From a bacterium (GTDB lineage Bacteria; Actinomycetota; Acidimicrobiia; Spongiisociales; UBA5794), in NCBI GenBank assembly GCA_024228555.1, contig JAAETI010000237.1, positions 1 to 41,593 of the forward strand: a stretch of 41,593 nucleotides of DNA. The letters are read 5' to 3'. Numbering within the stretch: the stretch's first letter is position 1; each line of letters opens with the position of its first letter. Positions 32,747-41,543 of this stretch are shown here, piece after piece. Both the position numbers and the translations under genes were made by a program. Below the pieces are notes generated by a model. It worked only from the letters and a program-made list of their open reading frames with translations, had not been told where the DNA came from and ran no database searches.

Positions 32747-33977
32747 AGCGCGTTTGTACCGCATTGCGGTGTTGGTGTTCCTCGCACTTTCCTTTGTCGC
32801 CGGAGTCTTTATCTGGGTGGTGAGGGACGACCCGCTCCCAGTCGTATTTGCTTCTGTTCTGATGGTTGCTTGTCTCATGCTGAATGTGCCGGCGCTGAGC
32901 GGCAACCGCGTCTACCTCGGGATCGGTGCCGCCGCGGCGGTGCCAGTGGCCATCGGCGATGCGACGCAAGCGGCGGCGGTCTACGTCATCTCGCTAGCTG
33001 TTGCCTGGCTTCTCTATTTGATCTTCCGCCCGATTGACCTGACCACACTCAACTCGGAGTACTTGGCCGAGGTTGTAGCAATCGCAGGGTTCGGTGGGAC
33101 CTTTCACATTGCATCGGTGGTTGCCGGTGTTCCCAACCTGGATTTCGCCGCGATTGCTCCCAACGACGGCTACGTCGCCATCTTGTGTGCAGTGCTCGGG
33201 GGAGTTGCTTATCACGCCTTGCGGGCTGTGTCGCGTTCGCTGATTGGGCTGGAACGCGCAGACCTGTCGGTTCGCTATCTGTGGCTGGCCGGTTTGGAGG
33301 ACTGGTCGGCGATCACCGCCCTCATTCTCACCGGGACTGTTGTCGGTATCGCATATGAGTCGTTGGGTTTGGTGGCAATCCTGGTGGCCGTCGTTCCCTA
33401 CTCCTTTACCCACACCGCCCTGGCCCGCTACCAGGGGACCAAGGTGACATACGGGCAGACCATTCAGGCGTTGTCGCAGATCCCAGAAGTCGCCGGTTTG
33501 GCACCACTCGGGCATTCGGTACGTACCGGGCATCTTGCTGCCGATATCGGCAGGGAAATGGGGTTACGCCCCGATCAGGTGCAGGATCTCGAATACGCCG
33601 GGTACATGCATGACATCGGGCGGATCACTCTCAATGAGCCCGCGATTCTGCGGGCCGGATTCACCGACCTTGATATTGCGCGCTGGGGTTCGCAGATCAT
33701 CTCCGAAGCTCCTCATCTGGGTGAGGTCGCAGAAATCGTCGGTGACCAATGTCTTCCGTATCGATCGCCGGGGCAAGAGCGTGACCCAAGTGTGTCGACG
33801 ACCTCGAAGATCATCAAGATCGTTAGTGCCTACGACCAAACGGTTCATGAGTCCGGGCTACCGCCGATCGATGCGCTAGAGCAGCTCCACCGTGGTTCTG
33901 CCTACGAGTACGACCCAGAGATCACGAGCTCCCTGCGGCGTGTTCTCGAATTTCGCGGCGAGCTGTCGGCGAGCTAG
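32739..33977 (+). CDS. Membrane HD-domain protein, HD-GYP-like but without GYP
   Basis: This 412 aa protein has about seven hydrophobic segments in residues 8-225, then a cytoplasmic HD domain (about residues 240-400). The metal-binding residues His259 (LGHSVRTGHL) and His291-Asp292 (YMHDIGRITL) are in the spacing seen in HD-GYP c-di-GMP phosphodiesterases. The downstream segment where HxxExxDGxGYP would lie reads VGDQCLPYRSPGQ (about residues 334-346), so the GYP motif and some metal ligands are lost. It may be a degenerate sensor, or hydrolyse another nucleotide. The ATG at 32739 has GAGGA six bases upstream. Its stop overlaps the convergent DUF5317 stop. Confidence 0.88.
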   Translation: MAKARLYRIAVLVFLALSFVAGVFIWVVRDDPLPVVFASVLMVACLMLNVPALSGNRVYLGIGAAAAVPVAIGDATQAAAVYVISLAVAWLLYLIFRPIDLTTLNSEYLAEVVAIAGFGGTFHIASVVAGVPNLDFAAIAPNDGYVAILCAVLGGVAYHALRAVSRSLIGLERADLSVRYLWLAGLEDWSAITALILTGTVVGIAYESLGLVAILVAVVPYSFTHTALARYQGTKVTYGQTIQALSQIPEVAGLAPLGHSVRTGHLAADIGREMGLRPDQVQDLEYAGYMHDIGRITLNEPAILRAGFTDLDIARWGSQIISEAPHLGEVAEIVGDQCLPYRSPGQERDPSVSTTSKIIKIVSAYDQTVHESGLPPIDALEQLHRGSAYEYDPEITSSLRRVLEFRGELSAS

Positions 33978-34549
33978 ACCTCGCCTCGCTTGCCTGCGGC
34001 CGAGCCGGGAAGGCCTTGAACGCGATGCCGGAAGAGCCGGAGTGGTTGGTGGAGTTGGTCTTCGATGAACACTCCGAGCCCGACCGCAAGCAGGACGTCG
34101 CCCATCGAGATCACCGAACCCGGCATTGGGATTATGTCCGCAAGAAATGGCAGATGCGATGTGCTGTCCAAGATGACGTGTTTGGCATCGAGCGTGAGGG
34201 TCTCCACGGACCCGCCGGCGAGTTCGAACGCTTCCGGGAGGATTGGCATGCCATTGTTGAGCGCAATCACCGTGAAGTTCATCAAGATGCCAATTCCGCT
34301 GATCCACATTCCCGGCATGCGTTGGTTTAGCGCCACCACCACAAGCAATGGCAGGTAAGACAAGAGGACGAGCCAGACGGCAAGTTCCCGGTTGTCGGTG
34401 TTGACGAAGTCGGCCGCCGTTTGCATTCCGAAGCCGACGAAGAGCAGCCACCAACCGCGCACATACATCTCTGAGAGACTGGAGAGCTTTCCACCTCTCA
34501 GCAACGAAACCGCCACTGATACGGCAATAACGACGAACAACCACTTCAT
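33974..34549 (-). CDS. DUF5317 family membrane protein
   Basis: This is an integral membrane protein of 191 aa from the ATG at 34549, with about five hydrophobic segments (KWLFVVIAVSVAVSLLRG, WWLLFVGFGMQTAADF, LAVWLVLLSYLPLLVVVAL, ISGIGILMNFTVIALN, ISMGDVLLAVGLGVFIEDQL). The motif GGKLSSLSEMYVRGWWLL and the pair NGMP...STHLPFLADIIP-like region fit the DUF5317 family, which has no established role. The ten codons upstream of 34549 in the same frame add no homology. It is convergent with the HD-domain gene, sharing 4 bp, and divergent from the enoyl-CoA hydratase gene, 81 bp away. Confidence 0.8.
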   Translation of the reverse strand: MKWLFVVIAVSVAVSLLRGGKLSSLSEMYVRGWWLLFVGFGMQTAADFVNTDNRELAVWLVLLSYLPLLVVVALNQRMPGMWISGIGILMNFTVIALNNGMPILPEAFELAGGSVETLTLDAKHVILDSTSHLPFLADIIPMPGSVISMGDVLLAVGLGVFIEDQLHQPLRLFRHRVQGLPGSAAGKRGEV

Positions 34550-34630
34550 GCTCGCGACGTTAGCTGAGTCTCGTGGCAAGTAGGGGCGCGGTTGCGGCGG
34601 TATGCTCGGGCGACGATTGGGAGGCTAGAG

Positions 34631-35398
34631 ATGCTGCGCTACGAGTGCAATGGGGCACGGGCGACCTTGACCATTGATGACCCTGCCCGACGCAATCCCA
34701 TGTCGCTGGAAACGATGGCCGAGCTTGCGAAGGCCATCAACGATGCGGCGAATGACGCTGAGGTGCGGGTGATCGTTGTCACCGGAGCGGGTGACAAGGC
34801 GTTCTCCGCGGGCGGGGATCTCAGCGGCAGATTCGTTGACGCTCCACTTTCGGACCACGACGCCAGAGGTGCGCTCGCTGATCTCTTTCGGGCAATACGA
34901 CGGTGCGGTAAGCCGGTGGTTGCCCGTGTTAACGGCCATGCGCTTGCCGGCGGGTTTGGGCTTGCGGCCGCTTGCGACATCGTCGTCGCTGTCGAGGATG
35001 CGACGTTTGGTACCCCTGAGATCCGGGTTGGTCTGTGGCCGATGATGATTACTGCGGTCCTGCAGCGGCTCATACCGCGTCGCACAGCCTTCGACTTGAT
35101 GGCAACCGGCCGGCGGATCACCGCCGACGAGGCTTTGCGGATTGGTGCGGTATCGCGGGTTGTTGCGGCTGACGAATTGGACGACGTTGTCGATGAGACC
35201 GTTGAACAACTGCTCTCTGCCTCTCCAGCGATTCTTGCTCTTGGCAAGGATGCCTTCTACGCAACTGAGGACATGCCGCTCGATGCCGCTCTCGACTATC
35301 TACACAACGGTCTCACTGCAGTCGCGATGACTGAAGATGCGGCCGAGGGCGTTGCTGCGTTCGGCGAGAAACGCGACCCGATCTGGCGGGGTCGCTAG
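34631..35398 (+). CDS. Enoyl-CoA hydratase/isomerase family protein
   Basis: This 255 aa crotonase-fold protein acts on acyl-CoA thioesters. It has the oxyanion-hole segments SAGGDLSGRF and AGGFGLAAACDIVVA, and FGTPEIRVGLWPMM. Of the two catalytic Glu residues of classical hydratases, the one in PEI is present, but the one expected in GGCELA is Gly here and the GAGGTQRL loop is replaced by MITAVLQRL. It may therefore be an isomerase, hydrolase or other crotonase-fold enzyme rather than a canonical hydratase. The ATG at 34631 has GGGAGG six bases upstream. The stop overlaps the convergent TlpA-like gene. Confidence 0.9.
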   Translation: MLRYECNGARATLTIDDPARRNPMSLETMAELAKAINDAANDAEVRVIVVTGAGDKAFSAGGDLSGRFVDAPLSDHDARGALADLFRAIRRCGKPVVARVNGHALAGGFGLAAACDIVVAVEDATFGTPEIRVGLWPMMITAVLQRLIPRRTAFDLMATGRRITADEALRIGAVSRVVAADELDDVVDETVEQLLSASPAILALGKDAFYATEDMPLDAALDYLHNGLTAVAMTEDAAEGVAAFGEKRDPIWRGR

Positions 35399-35985
35399 CT
35401 GAAGAGCTCGGCAATGTCGTCGTCGATCGAGTCGACGGTGACGAGCCCGAAATGGCGTTTAACGATCGTTCCTTGGCCATCGATGAAGAATGTGGCGGGC
35501 AGGCCGAGCACGGGGTAGGCATCTTCAACCGTTCCGTCATCAAACGCGATCGTGTAGGTAACGTTGATTTCGTTAGCGAATGCGGTTGCGTCTTCCACGT
35601 CGTCTTGAACCGACACGCCGACGAACGCAACATCGGGATGCCGTTGCGAGGCAGTGTCGATCGCCGGCATCTCTGCCCGGCATGGGGCGCACCACGATGC
35701 CCACAGATTGACAACGACAGGGCGCCCGTCATTGGCGATATGGTCCTCGAGAGAGAAGGTGCCGCCATCGTGGGTGGTGAGGACAAAGCCGGGGGCGGCT
35801 TCATCGGTTCCCGGCACGTTCGGGTCTTCAGCGGTTAGGTCGCCCAGATCCGGAAAGGTCGAATCGCTCGATGAGTCGCCGTGCGTTCCGACTACAAGGG
35901 TTACGGCCATCGCGGCGACAAAGACGGCGCCGAGAATAAGCCAGGTCGTTCGGCTGGAGCTAGGGGGCTGGTTCTGGGGTTCCAT
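35395..35985 (-). CDS. TlpA/ResA-like membrane-anchored thioredoxin
   Basis: This 196 aa protein faces the outside of the membrane. Residues about 13-29 (WLILGAVFVAAMAVTLVV) form a single anchor. An acidic Ser/Asp-rich linker follows, then an AhpC/TSA-type thioredoxin fold (about residues 62-196) with GGTFSLEDHI, the active site WASWCAPCRAEMPA and the cis-Pro in VLGLPATFFIDGQG. Such proteins reduce disulfides, for example in cytochrome c maturation or exported proteins. No ccd or ccs partner gene is next to it. It could serve the cysteine-containing exported proteins in this window, but that is only a guess. It is convergent with the crotonase gene (4-bp overlap). Confidence 0.92.
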   Translation of the reverse strand: MEPQNQPPSSSRTTWLILGAVFVAAMAVTLVVGTHGDSSSDSTFPDLGDLTAEDPNVPGTDEAAPGFVLTTHDGGTFSLEDHIANDGRPVVVNLWASWCAPCRAEMPAIDTASQRHPDVAFVGVSVQDDVEDATAFANEINVTYTIAFDDGTVEDAYPVLGLPATFFIDGQGTIVKRHFGLVTVDSIDDDIAELFS

Positions 35986-36023
35986 GAGGCGAGAATAGCT
36001 CTAGCTCTGGTTTGTGAAATCAC

Positions 36024-36310
36024 TCAGTTGAGCGTGTCGAGGGCCTGCGCCAGATCGGCGAGGAGGTCCTTGGTGTCGGCACCAAGGTCTGGTGGGCGTT
36101 GTAGCTGCGGTGTGGCGAAGGCGTTGTCGACCACGAGCAGAAGGTCGTGTTCCTTGGCGATTGCCGTGCAGGCTGCGATATCGGTCGGCCGGATAGTTGG
36201 GCTCCCAGGTGTCTCGATATAGAGCATCTCTGTTTCGGGGCGCAACGCGGCCCGAATGTTGTCCGGAGTGGACGTGTCAGCAAAGGTGGATTGCTTCAAG
36301 ATGACGAACT
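36024..36310 (-). pseudogene. Remnant of a Cys/Met metabolism PLP enzyme (internal deletion)
   Basis: About 95 codons match two separate parts of the cystathionine gamma-synthase / methionine gamma-lyase family. The first part resembles the middle of the enzyme, with IETPGSPTIRPTDI, VVDNAFATPQLQRP and DLGAD. It then jumps directly to the family's C-terminal end, DLLADLAQALDTLN. The Schiff-base Lys region (normally SxTKY after GAD) and roughly 150-200 residues around it are missing, as is the N-terminal half. The upstream edge (about 36310) is approximate; the remnant abuts the start of the sigma-factor gene. The frame is still open across the junction, consistent with a deletion of a multiple of three. 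Confidence 0.75.
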
Positions 36311-36335
36311 TCCTCGATACCGTGTCACCCAGGGG

Positions 36336-36349
36336 CGTCACCGGTGACG
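36336..36349. promoter_or_regulatory. 14-bp palindrome upstream of the sigma factor gene
   Basis: CGTCACCGGTGACG is a perfect palindrome 4 bp before the first possible ATG (36354) and 13 bp before the second (36363). A GTCACC half-site also occurs upstream near 36324, in direct orientation. It may be an operator or part of the promoter of the sigma factor pair. No -10/-35 pair is clear. Confidence 0.45.
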
Positions 36350-36362
36350 TCTTATGGGTGTA

Positions 36363-36815
36363 ATGACTGACGAAGAGATCTATCGCAAGTATTCCGACGA
36401 CCTGGTGCGATTCGCTACCGGGCTCGTCGGCCCGTTCGACGCCCAAGACGTGGTGACGGACGCATGCTTGCGATCGTTCAGGGCCAAGGACTGGGCGCAA
36501 GTCCAGAACCACCGGGCATATCTCTATCGATCAGTCCTCAACCATGCCCGTTCGCACCATCGCAGCACATTGCGACGTCGGTTGCGGGAGATGAAAGCTG
36601 CTTCTCCTGCGATCCACTGGCCTCATGAGGTCGATGTCGATGTGCTCACTGCGGTCGATCGGTTGAGTGTGCAGCAACGCGCTGCGGTCGTTCTCACCTA
36701 CTGGGAAGACCTCAGCGTCGCCGAGGTGGCGCATCGTCTTCGGATCTCAGAAGGATCCGTCAAGCGTCATCTGGCCAGGGCACGCTCACGACTCAGGGAG
36801 ACTCTCGATGAGTGA
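36363..36815 (+). CDS. ECF-type RNA polymerase sigma factor
   Basis: This is a small sigma-70 family protein, 150 aa (153 if started at the ATG at 36354). Region 2 covers about residues 5-75, with DLVRFATGLVGPFDAQDVV and the -10-recognising segment RAYLYRSVLNHARSHHR. Region 4 covers about 97-148, with LSVQQRAAVVLTYWEDLSVAEVA and the recognition helix ISEGSVKRHLARARSRL. Regions 1 and 3 are lacking, as in ECF factors. Its stop overlaps the start of the next gene by 8 bp, the usual arrangement for a sigma factor and its membrane regulator. Neither start has a strong ribosome binding site. Confidence 0.92.
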   Translation: MTDEEIYRKYSDDLVRFATGLVGPFDAQDVVTDACLRSFRAKDWAQVQNHRAYLYRSVLNHARSHHRSTLRRRLREMKAASPAIHWPHEVDVDVLTAVDRLSVQQRAAVVLTYWEDLSVAEVAHRLRISEGSVKRHLARARSRLRETLDE

Positions 36816-38553
36816 TCAAGACCAGACGGATCGCTCCGATCCGCGCGTTCGGGAACTGACTTACCGGCTGATGGCGATGGCGCCTGACGCGCCACCATTT
36901 CCGGAGGAGGCCACCATGAAGGTTCCTGAAACCAAACAACGACAACCCATATTCGTGTGGGCGGCCGCAGTGACAGCTGTAGTGCTGCTTGTCGGTCTAC
37001 CCCTGTTCCTGTTCCGCGGAGGTGATGGCACCACCGACCCGGCGACAACGATTGTGGCCGGTCTCGCGACGACGACTGTGGCTGAGCCGACTACGACAGT
37101 GCCGGGTACGACGACGGTTCCATCCGAAGGCGACTTTGTCTTCTTCCATAACGTCTATCTGTTTTCAGAAACGCAGACAGCATCAGGTGGAGACCCGGCC
37201 TTCATTCCCGTCCGCAGATCTTGGGATCTTGCGGCGAATGACCCGGATCCAGAAGAGGTGGTTGCGGGGGCGTCGAGTTCGACAGCGTTGTCAGTTGCGG
37301 CTGCTATCCAGGACCTGATTGGGTTGTCGGGGAGTGGTTTGGCAGGCTATTCGACATCTATTCCCGGTGATGTCAACCTCTTGGACGTGGCGGTTGACAA
37401 TAGCGTCGCCACCATCTCCCTCTCTTCCGAGTTCGAGTCCGGTGGGGGCACGATGGCGATGACAACTCGGCTCGCCCAGGTCGTGTTTACGGCGACCCAG
37501 TTCCCGGAGGTCGACTCGGTCCTGTTCCTGATCGATGGCGAGGTCGTTGACGTGTTCTCCGGAGAGGGGATCGTTCTCGACGGTGAGCCACAGACCCGGG
37601 AGGGCTACGTCGACATTCTGCCGCTGATCTTCCTCGATGAGCCGGCGATCGGTTCGATCGCTCCGAGCCCGATTGCGCTGACCGGCATCGCCAACGTCTT
37701 TGAGGCAACGGTTATGTACGAAGTAGTGGATGCCGGGGGCACGGTCCTGAATGCCGGTTTCACCACCGCAACGTGCGGTACTGGATGCTGGGGCGAGTTC
37801 AACGTCGAGGTTCCGTACTCCGTCGAAGCGGAGACCCAAGGCGAGGTAGTTGTCTACGAGGAGTCCGCAAGAGACGGGTCTCGGGTCAATGAGATCCGCT
37901 ACGGAGTCACCTTGGTCCCCGGTGGTGACGCCCCGGTACCGACGACAACCGTGCCGCCGACGAGCACCACTCTGCCGGGTGAGGCGTTTGACATCGGTCC
38001 GCAGGCCGGCGACGTGGTTGCAGTGATCGGTGTTGCGCATGACGACCTGCTCAACGTGCGTGAGATCCCCGGGGCCAACACCACGATCGTCACGACCCTT
38101 GATCCGCTTGCCGATGACGTTGTTGCCACCGGCCGGCATCGCTTGCTGACGAGTTCCATCTGGAACGAGGTCGAAGCGAACGGCGTGACCGGTTGGGTCA
38201 ACTCCCGCTACATCGGTCAGCTGGGTGGCGTCGAGGACCTCACATCGTGGATCGTCAGCCAGATGGACGGTATCCCGTCAGCAGAGACCATGCTCGATTT
38301 GGGCACGATGATTGCCGAGTCGTTTGACCCGGGGGAGGGTGGCTTCCGTTACGAGATGGTCATTCCGCCGACCGTGGGCGATCTTGGCGACGTCACCTTC
38401 GATGTGGTCGGGTTGCTGGACGATGCACAGCTCGGCTGGCGGCTGCATATCTTCGCCCAGCCCATGGACAGCGGAGAGGGTTTCTCGCTGATGAGCGTCG
38501 AAGCCACATCCATCTGCGGCCGCGGCGTAACCGCCGAAGGATTCTGCGTGTAG
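36808..38553 (+). CDS. Membrane-anchored GerMN-Gmad2-SH3 protein, probable sigma-factor regulator
   Basis: This 581 aa protein has a cytoplasmic N-terminus of about 47 residues, one membrane helix (FVWAAAVTAVVLLVGLPLFLF, about 49-69) and a Thr-rich stalk. Three outside domains follow. The first, about residues 95-260, is GerMN-like (spore germination family; SGLAGYSTSIPGDV, LAQVVFTATQFPEVDSVLFL). The second, about 270-375, is a Gmad2 immunoglobulin-like domain (PIALTGIANVFEATVMYEV). The third, about 400-475, is an SH3b domain (LLNVREIPG, GVTGWVNSRYIG). A fourth region of about 95 residues (478-581) is not recognised. GerMN and Gmad2 proteins occur widely outside spore formers. The 8-bp overlap with the ECF gene suggests an anti-sigma or sensor role, though the short cytoplasmic part has no clear zinc-binding anti-sigma motif. 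The start is ATG at 36808. Confidence 0.85.
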   Translation: MSDQDQTDRSDPRVRELTYRLMAMAPDAPPFPEEATMKVPETKQRQPIFVWAAAVTAVVLLVGLPLFLFRGGDGTTDPATTIVAGLATTTVAEPTTTVPGTTTVPSEGDFVFFHNVYLFSETQTASGGDPAFIPVRRSWDLAANDPDPEEVVAGASSSTALSVAAAIQDLIGLSGSGLAGYSTSIPGDVNLLDVAVDNSVATISLSSEFESGGGTMAMTTRLAQVVFTATQFPEVDSVLFLIDGEVVDVFSGEGIVLDGEPQTREGYVDILPLIFLDEPAIGSIAPSPIALTGIANVFEATVMYEVVDAGGTVLNAGFTTATCGTGCWGEFNVEVPYSVEAETQGEVVVYEESARDGSRVNEIRYGVTLVPGGDAPVPTTTVPPTSTTLPGEAFDIGPQAGDVVAVIGVAHDDLLNVREIPGANTTIVTTLDPLADDVVATGRHRLLTSSIWNEVEANGVTGWVNSRYIGQLGGVEDLTSWIVSQMDGIPSAETMLDLGTMIAESFDPGEGGFRYEMVIPPTVGDLGDVTFDVVGLLDDAQLGWRLHIFAQPMDSGEGFSLMSVEATSICGRGVTAEGFCV

Positions 38554-38864
38554 CGAGGGAGGGGAGGGCGCAGCCCTTCGTGGCTACGTCTTCCCCCTCC
38601 TGGTCTGGTCTCTCCCTGTGGTCGAGTCCAGCCCCGTCCTCCCGCAAGGGGAGGACTGTTCAGAAAGCAATCCCCCCTTGATGGGGGGATCGGTCGGGCG
38701 GAGTCTGATCGAGGGGGGTGAGGACGTGATGTTGTCACGGGGTGTCCGTAAGAAGTGGTGTTCTTACGTCTTGTGGCAGGTGTGGTTGGTCTTTCTTGGG
38801 GTGGGGGGATGCAACCGGTCTGTATCCTGGTTGAACTTAGAGAACCAACCGGAGAGGACACCTC
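38554..38864. other. 311-bp intergenic region with two GC-rich hairpins
   Basis: No gene is visible. The region holds two strong inverted repeats (38636-38656 and 38670-38690) and an unusual stretch of C- and G-runs from about 38560 to 38720. It becomes more T/G-rich toward 38720-38830, where the aconitase promoter should lie. I could not pick out a convincing -35/-10 pair. The aconitase ribosome binding site GGAGAGGA is at 38851-38858. Confidence 0.6.
38636..38690. repeat. Two adjacent GC-rich inverted repeats
   Basis: GTCCTCCC / GGGAGGAC (38636-38643 and 38649-38656, loop GCAAG) and ATCCCCCC / GGGGGGAT (38670-38677 and 38683-38690, loop TTGAT) form two 8-bp hairpins 13 bp apart. Read on the minus strand the area gives the SPPLAGG-type pattern common in dispersed intergenic repeats, so it may belong to such a family. 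It could also end transcription after the GerMN gene, though no T-run follows. Confidence 0.6.
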
Positions 38865-41540
38865 ATGACCAGCCACGATCCTTTCGCCGCACGAGCGACG
38901 ATCGACACCCCGCTCGGTTCCCGCACCGCTTATCGCCTCGATGCCCTGCGTGACGTGGGCGATATAGACAGCCTGCCGTATTCCATCAAGGTCCTGCTCG
39001 AAGCCGCACTTCGTGAGCACGATGGTGTGACTGTTACCGATGAGGACGTGCGCGCTCTCGCCCAATATGACGCCAGCAAGGTTGAAGAAACCGAGATTGC
39101 CTTCAAGCCGGCCCGCGTGGTTCTCCAGGACTTCACCGGTGTCCCGGCTGTTGTGGACCTTGCCGCGATGCGTGCCGCTGTGGTGCGGATGACGGGTGAT
39201 GCAGAGTCGGCGCAGAAGGTCAACCCGCTAATCCCGGTCGACCTTGTTATCGACCACTCGGTGCAGGTGGATGCGTTCAACTCTGGGATGGCGCTCCAGA
39301 TCAACAGCGAGCGTGAGTTTGAGCGGAATCACGAGCGCTATCAGTTCCTCAAGTGGGGCCAATCTGCCTTTGACAACTTCCGGGTGGTGCCGCCTGCGAC
39401 GGGCATCGTTCATCAGGTCAATCTCGAGTATCTGGCCAAAGTGGTTTGGGACGACGGCGAAGCTCTCTATCCCGACTCGCTCGTTGGCACAGATTCGCAC
39501 ACGACGATGATCAACGGGCTTGGTGTTCTGGGATGGGGGGTTGGCGGGATCGAAGCCGAAGCCGCCATGGTGGGCCAACCGATCTACATGCTGCTGCCCG
39601 AGGTGGTCGGGTTCAAGCTCACCGGCAAACTGGCCGACGGCGTAACTGCAACCGATCTTGTGCTGCGGGTTGTAGAGATGTTGCGTGAGCACGGTGTGGT
39701 TGCCAAGTTCGTCGAGTTCTATGGACCAGGCCTTGCCGACATGCCGCTGGCGAATCGAGCGACGATCGCCAACATGGCGCCGGAGTATGGGGCCACAATG
39801 GGCTTCTTCCCCGTCGATGAGCAGACGACGACATACATGCGTTTGTCGGGTCGTGACGAAGAGCTGATCGAGACCGTCGAGCAATACAGCAAGATGCAAG
39901 GGCTGTGGCGAGATGACGATCGTGAGATTGTCTACAGCTCGAATCTCGAGCTCGACATGTCGACTGTCAGTGCGGCTCTGGCCGGCCCGAAGCGACCGCA
40001 GGATCGTATCGATCTTGGCGACATGAAATCGCAGTGGGGGAGCGATGTGGGCGCATTGCGCAAGGAGGGAGTCGCCGCATCCCCGCCCGTCGCGGTTGAT
40101 TCTGATGGCGCCGCTTTCGAACTCGAGGATGCCGATGTCGTTATTGCCGCCATCACGAGTTGCACGAATACGTCCAACCCTGATGTGATGGTCGGCGCCG
40201 GTCTGGTTGCCCGCAAAGCACGGGCACTTGGACTCACCCGCAAGCCATGGGTCAAGACATCGCTAGCGCCTGGGTCGAAGGTGGTCACCGACTATCTGAC
40301 CAAGGCCAATCTGCTTGATGACCTCGAATCTCTTGGCTTCTATCTGGTTGGATACGGATGCACCACCTGCATCGGCAATTCGGGTCCGCTGCCGGAATCC
40401 ATCAGCGCTGCGATCAACGAGAACGATCTCGTGGTCACGTCTGTGTTGTCCGGTAACCGCAACTTCGAAGGCCGCATCTCACAGGATGTGCGAGCCAATT
40501 ATCTAGCGTCGCCTCCTTTGGTTGTTGCCTATGCGATTGCCGGGACGGTCGATATCGATCTGACCTCCGACCCGCTTGGCAAGGACTCCGACGGCAACGA
40601 TGTATTTCTTGCCGATATCTGGCCGACGCAGAGCGAGATTGACGAGATCGTCCGTCGTGACGTGACCAGCGATCAGTTCCGCACGAAGTATGCAGCGGCC
40701 TTTGATGGCTCTGAGGAGTGGCGGGCGGTCCCTTCGAGCACCGAGCCGCTCTACAACTGGGATGCGGCCAGCACGTACGTCCAAGAACCACCGTTCTTCA
40801 TGGGTCTTGGTGCAGATGTTGCTGCCTTGGCGCCGATCGAAGGGGCGCGGGTCCTGCTCAAGCTTGGCGATTCGATCACGACTGATCACATCAGTCCCGC
40901 AGGCGCCATCGCTCCGGAGACACCGGCAGGCAAGTACCTCACCGATAACGGTGTCGAACAGCGGCTGTTCAACAGCTACGGGTCGCGCCGCGGCAACGAC
41001 CGGGTGATGACTCGAGGGACGTTCGCCAACGTGCGGATTCGCAACCAGATTGCCCCGGGAACCGAAGGCGGGTTCACCACTGATTACACCGATGGCGAAG
41101 TCAAGTCCGTCTATGAGGCGAGCCTGAGCTACAAGGCTGCGGGTGTTCCGCTCGTTGTACTTGCAGGCATCGACTACGGCATGGGCAGTTCGCGTGACTG
41201 GGCCGCCAAGGGGACGTTCGAGCTTGGCGTCAAGGCGGTTATTGCCTCGAGCTATGAGCGGATCCATCGCTCCAATCTGGTGATGATGGGTGTAATCCCG
41301 CTGACCTTCCCCGAAGGCGAGAATGCGGATTCCTTGGGCCTCGATGGAACCGAGACGTTTGCCATCGACATCGATGACGATCTCAAGCCGCGTCAGTTGG
41401 TGCGAGTGACCGCCGCCAAGGGTGATGGGTCGGCGGTGGAGTTTCTGGCTCAGTGTCGGGCCGACACTCCGGTTGAGATCGAGTACCTGCGCAACGGCGG
41501 GATCCTGCACATGGTCCTGCGCCGGATGGCAGCAAGCTAG
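38865..41540 (+). CDS. acnA: Aconitate hydratase A
   Basis: This 4Fe-4S enzyme of the TCA cycle interconverts citrate and isocitrate. The 891 aa protein is of the AcnA/IRP1 type. Cluster ligands are in TSCTNTSNP and [10 protein letters not shown]. Other family segments are [73 protein letters not shown] and [23 protein letters not shown]. The swivel domain is at the C-terminus. The ATG at 38865 has GGAGAGGA at 38851-38858. It stands alone behind a long non-coding region, so it probably has its own promoter. Homologues in actinobacteria can act as iron-responsive RNA-binding proteins, which cannot be judged here. Confidence 0.97.
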   Translation: MTSHDPFAARATIDTPLGSRTAYRLDALRDVGDIDSLPYSIKVLLEAALREHDGVTVTDEDVRALAQYDASKVEETEIAFKPARVVLQDFTGVPAVVDLAAMRAAVVRMTGDAESAQKVNPLIPVDLVIDHSVQVDAFNSGMALQINSEREFERNHERYQFLKWGQSAFDNFRVVPPATGIVHQVNLEYLAKVVWDDGEALYPDSLVGTDSHTTMINGLGVLGWGVGGIEAEAAMVGQPIYMLLPEVVGFKLTGKLADGVTATDLVLRVVEMLREHGVVAKFVEFYGPGLADMPLANRATIANMAPEYGATMGFFPVDEQTTTYMRLSGRDEELIETVEQYSKMQGLWRDDDREIVYSSNLELDMSTVSAALAGPKRPQDRIDLGDMKSQWGSDVGALRKEGVAASPPVAVDSDGAAFELEDADVVIAAITSCTNTSNPDVMVGAGLVARKARALGLTRKPWVKTSLAPGSKVVTDYLTKANLLDDLESLGFYLVGYGCTTCIGNSGPLPESISAAINENDLVVTSVLSGNRNFEGRISQDVRANYLASPPLVVAYAIAGTVDIDLTSDPLGKDSDGNDVFLADIWPTQSEIDEIVRRDVTSDQFRTKYAAAFDGSEEWRAVPSSTEPLYNWDAASTYVQEPPFFMGLGADVAALAPIEGARVLLKLGDSITTDHISPAGAIAPETPAGKYLTDNGVEQRLFNSYGSRRGNDRVMTRGTFANVRIRNQIAPGTEGGFTTDYTDGEVKSVYEASLSYKAAGVPLVVLAGIDYGMGSSRDWAAKGTFELGVKAVIASSYERIHRSNLVMMGVIPLTFPEGENADSLGLDGTETFAIDIDDDLKPRQLVRVTAAKGDGSAVEFLAQCRADTPVEIEYLRNGGILHMVLRRMAAS

Positions 41541-41543
41541 GCC

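Noticed and set aside
38554-38864. tRNA-like T-loop fragment (GGTCGAGTCC) in the intergenic region
   Set aside because: No matching acceptor stem, anticodon arm or D-arm could be built around it.
38349-39065. 238-codon minus-strand frame over the GerMN end, intergenic region and aconitase start
   Set aside because: It overlaps two well-supported genes and its middle is the repeat-like SPPLAGG pattern, which commonly gives false open frames.
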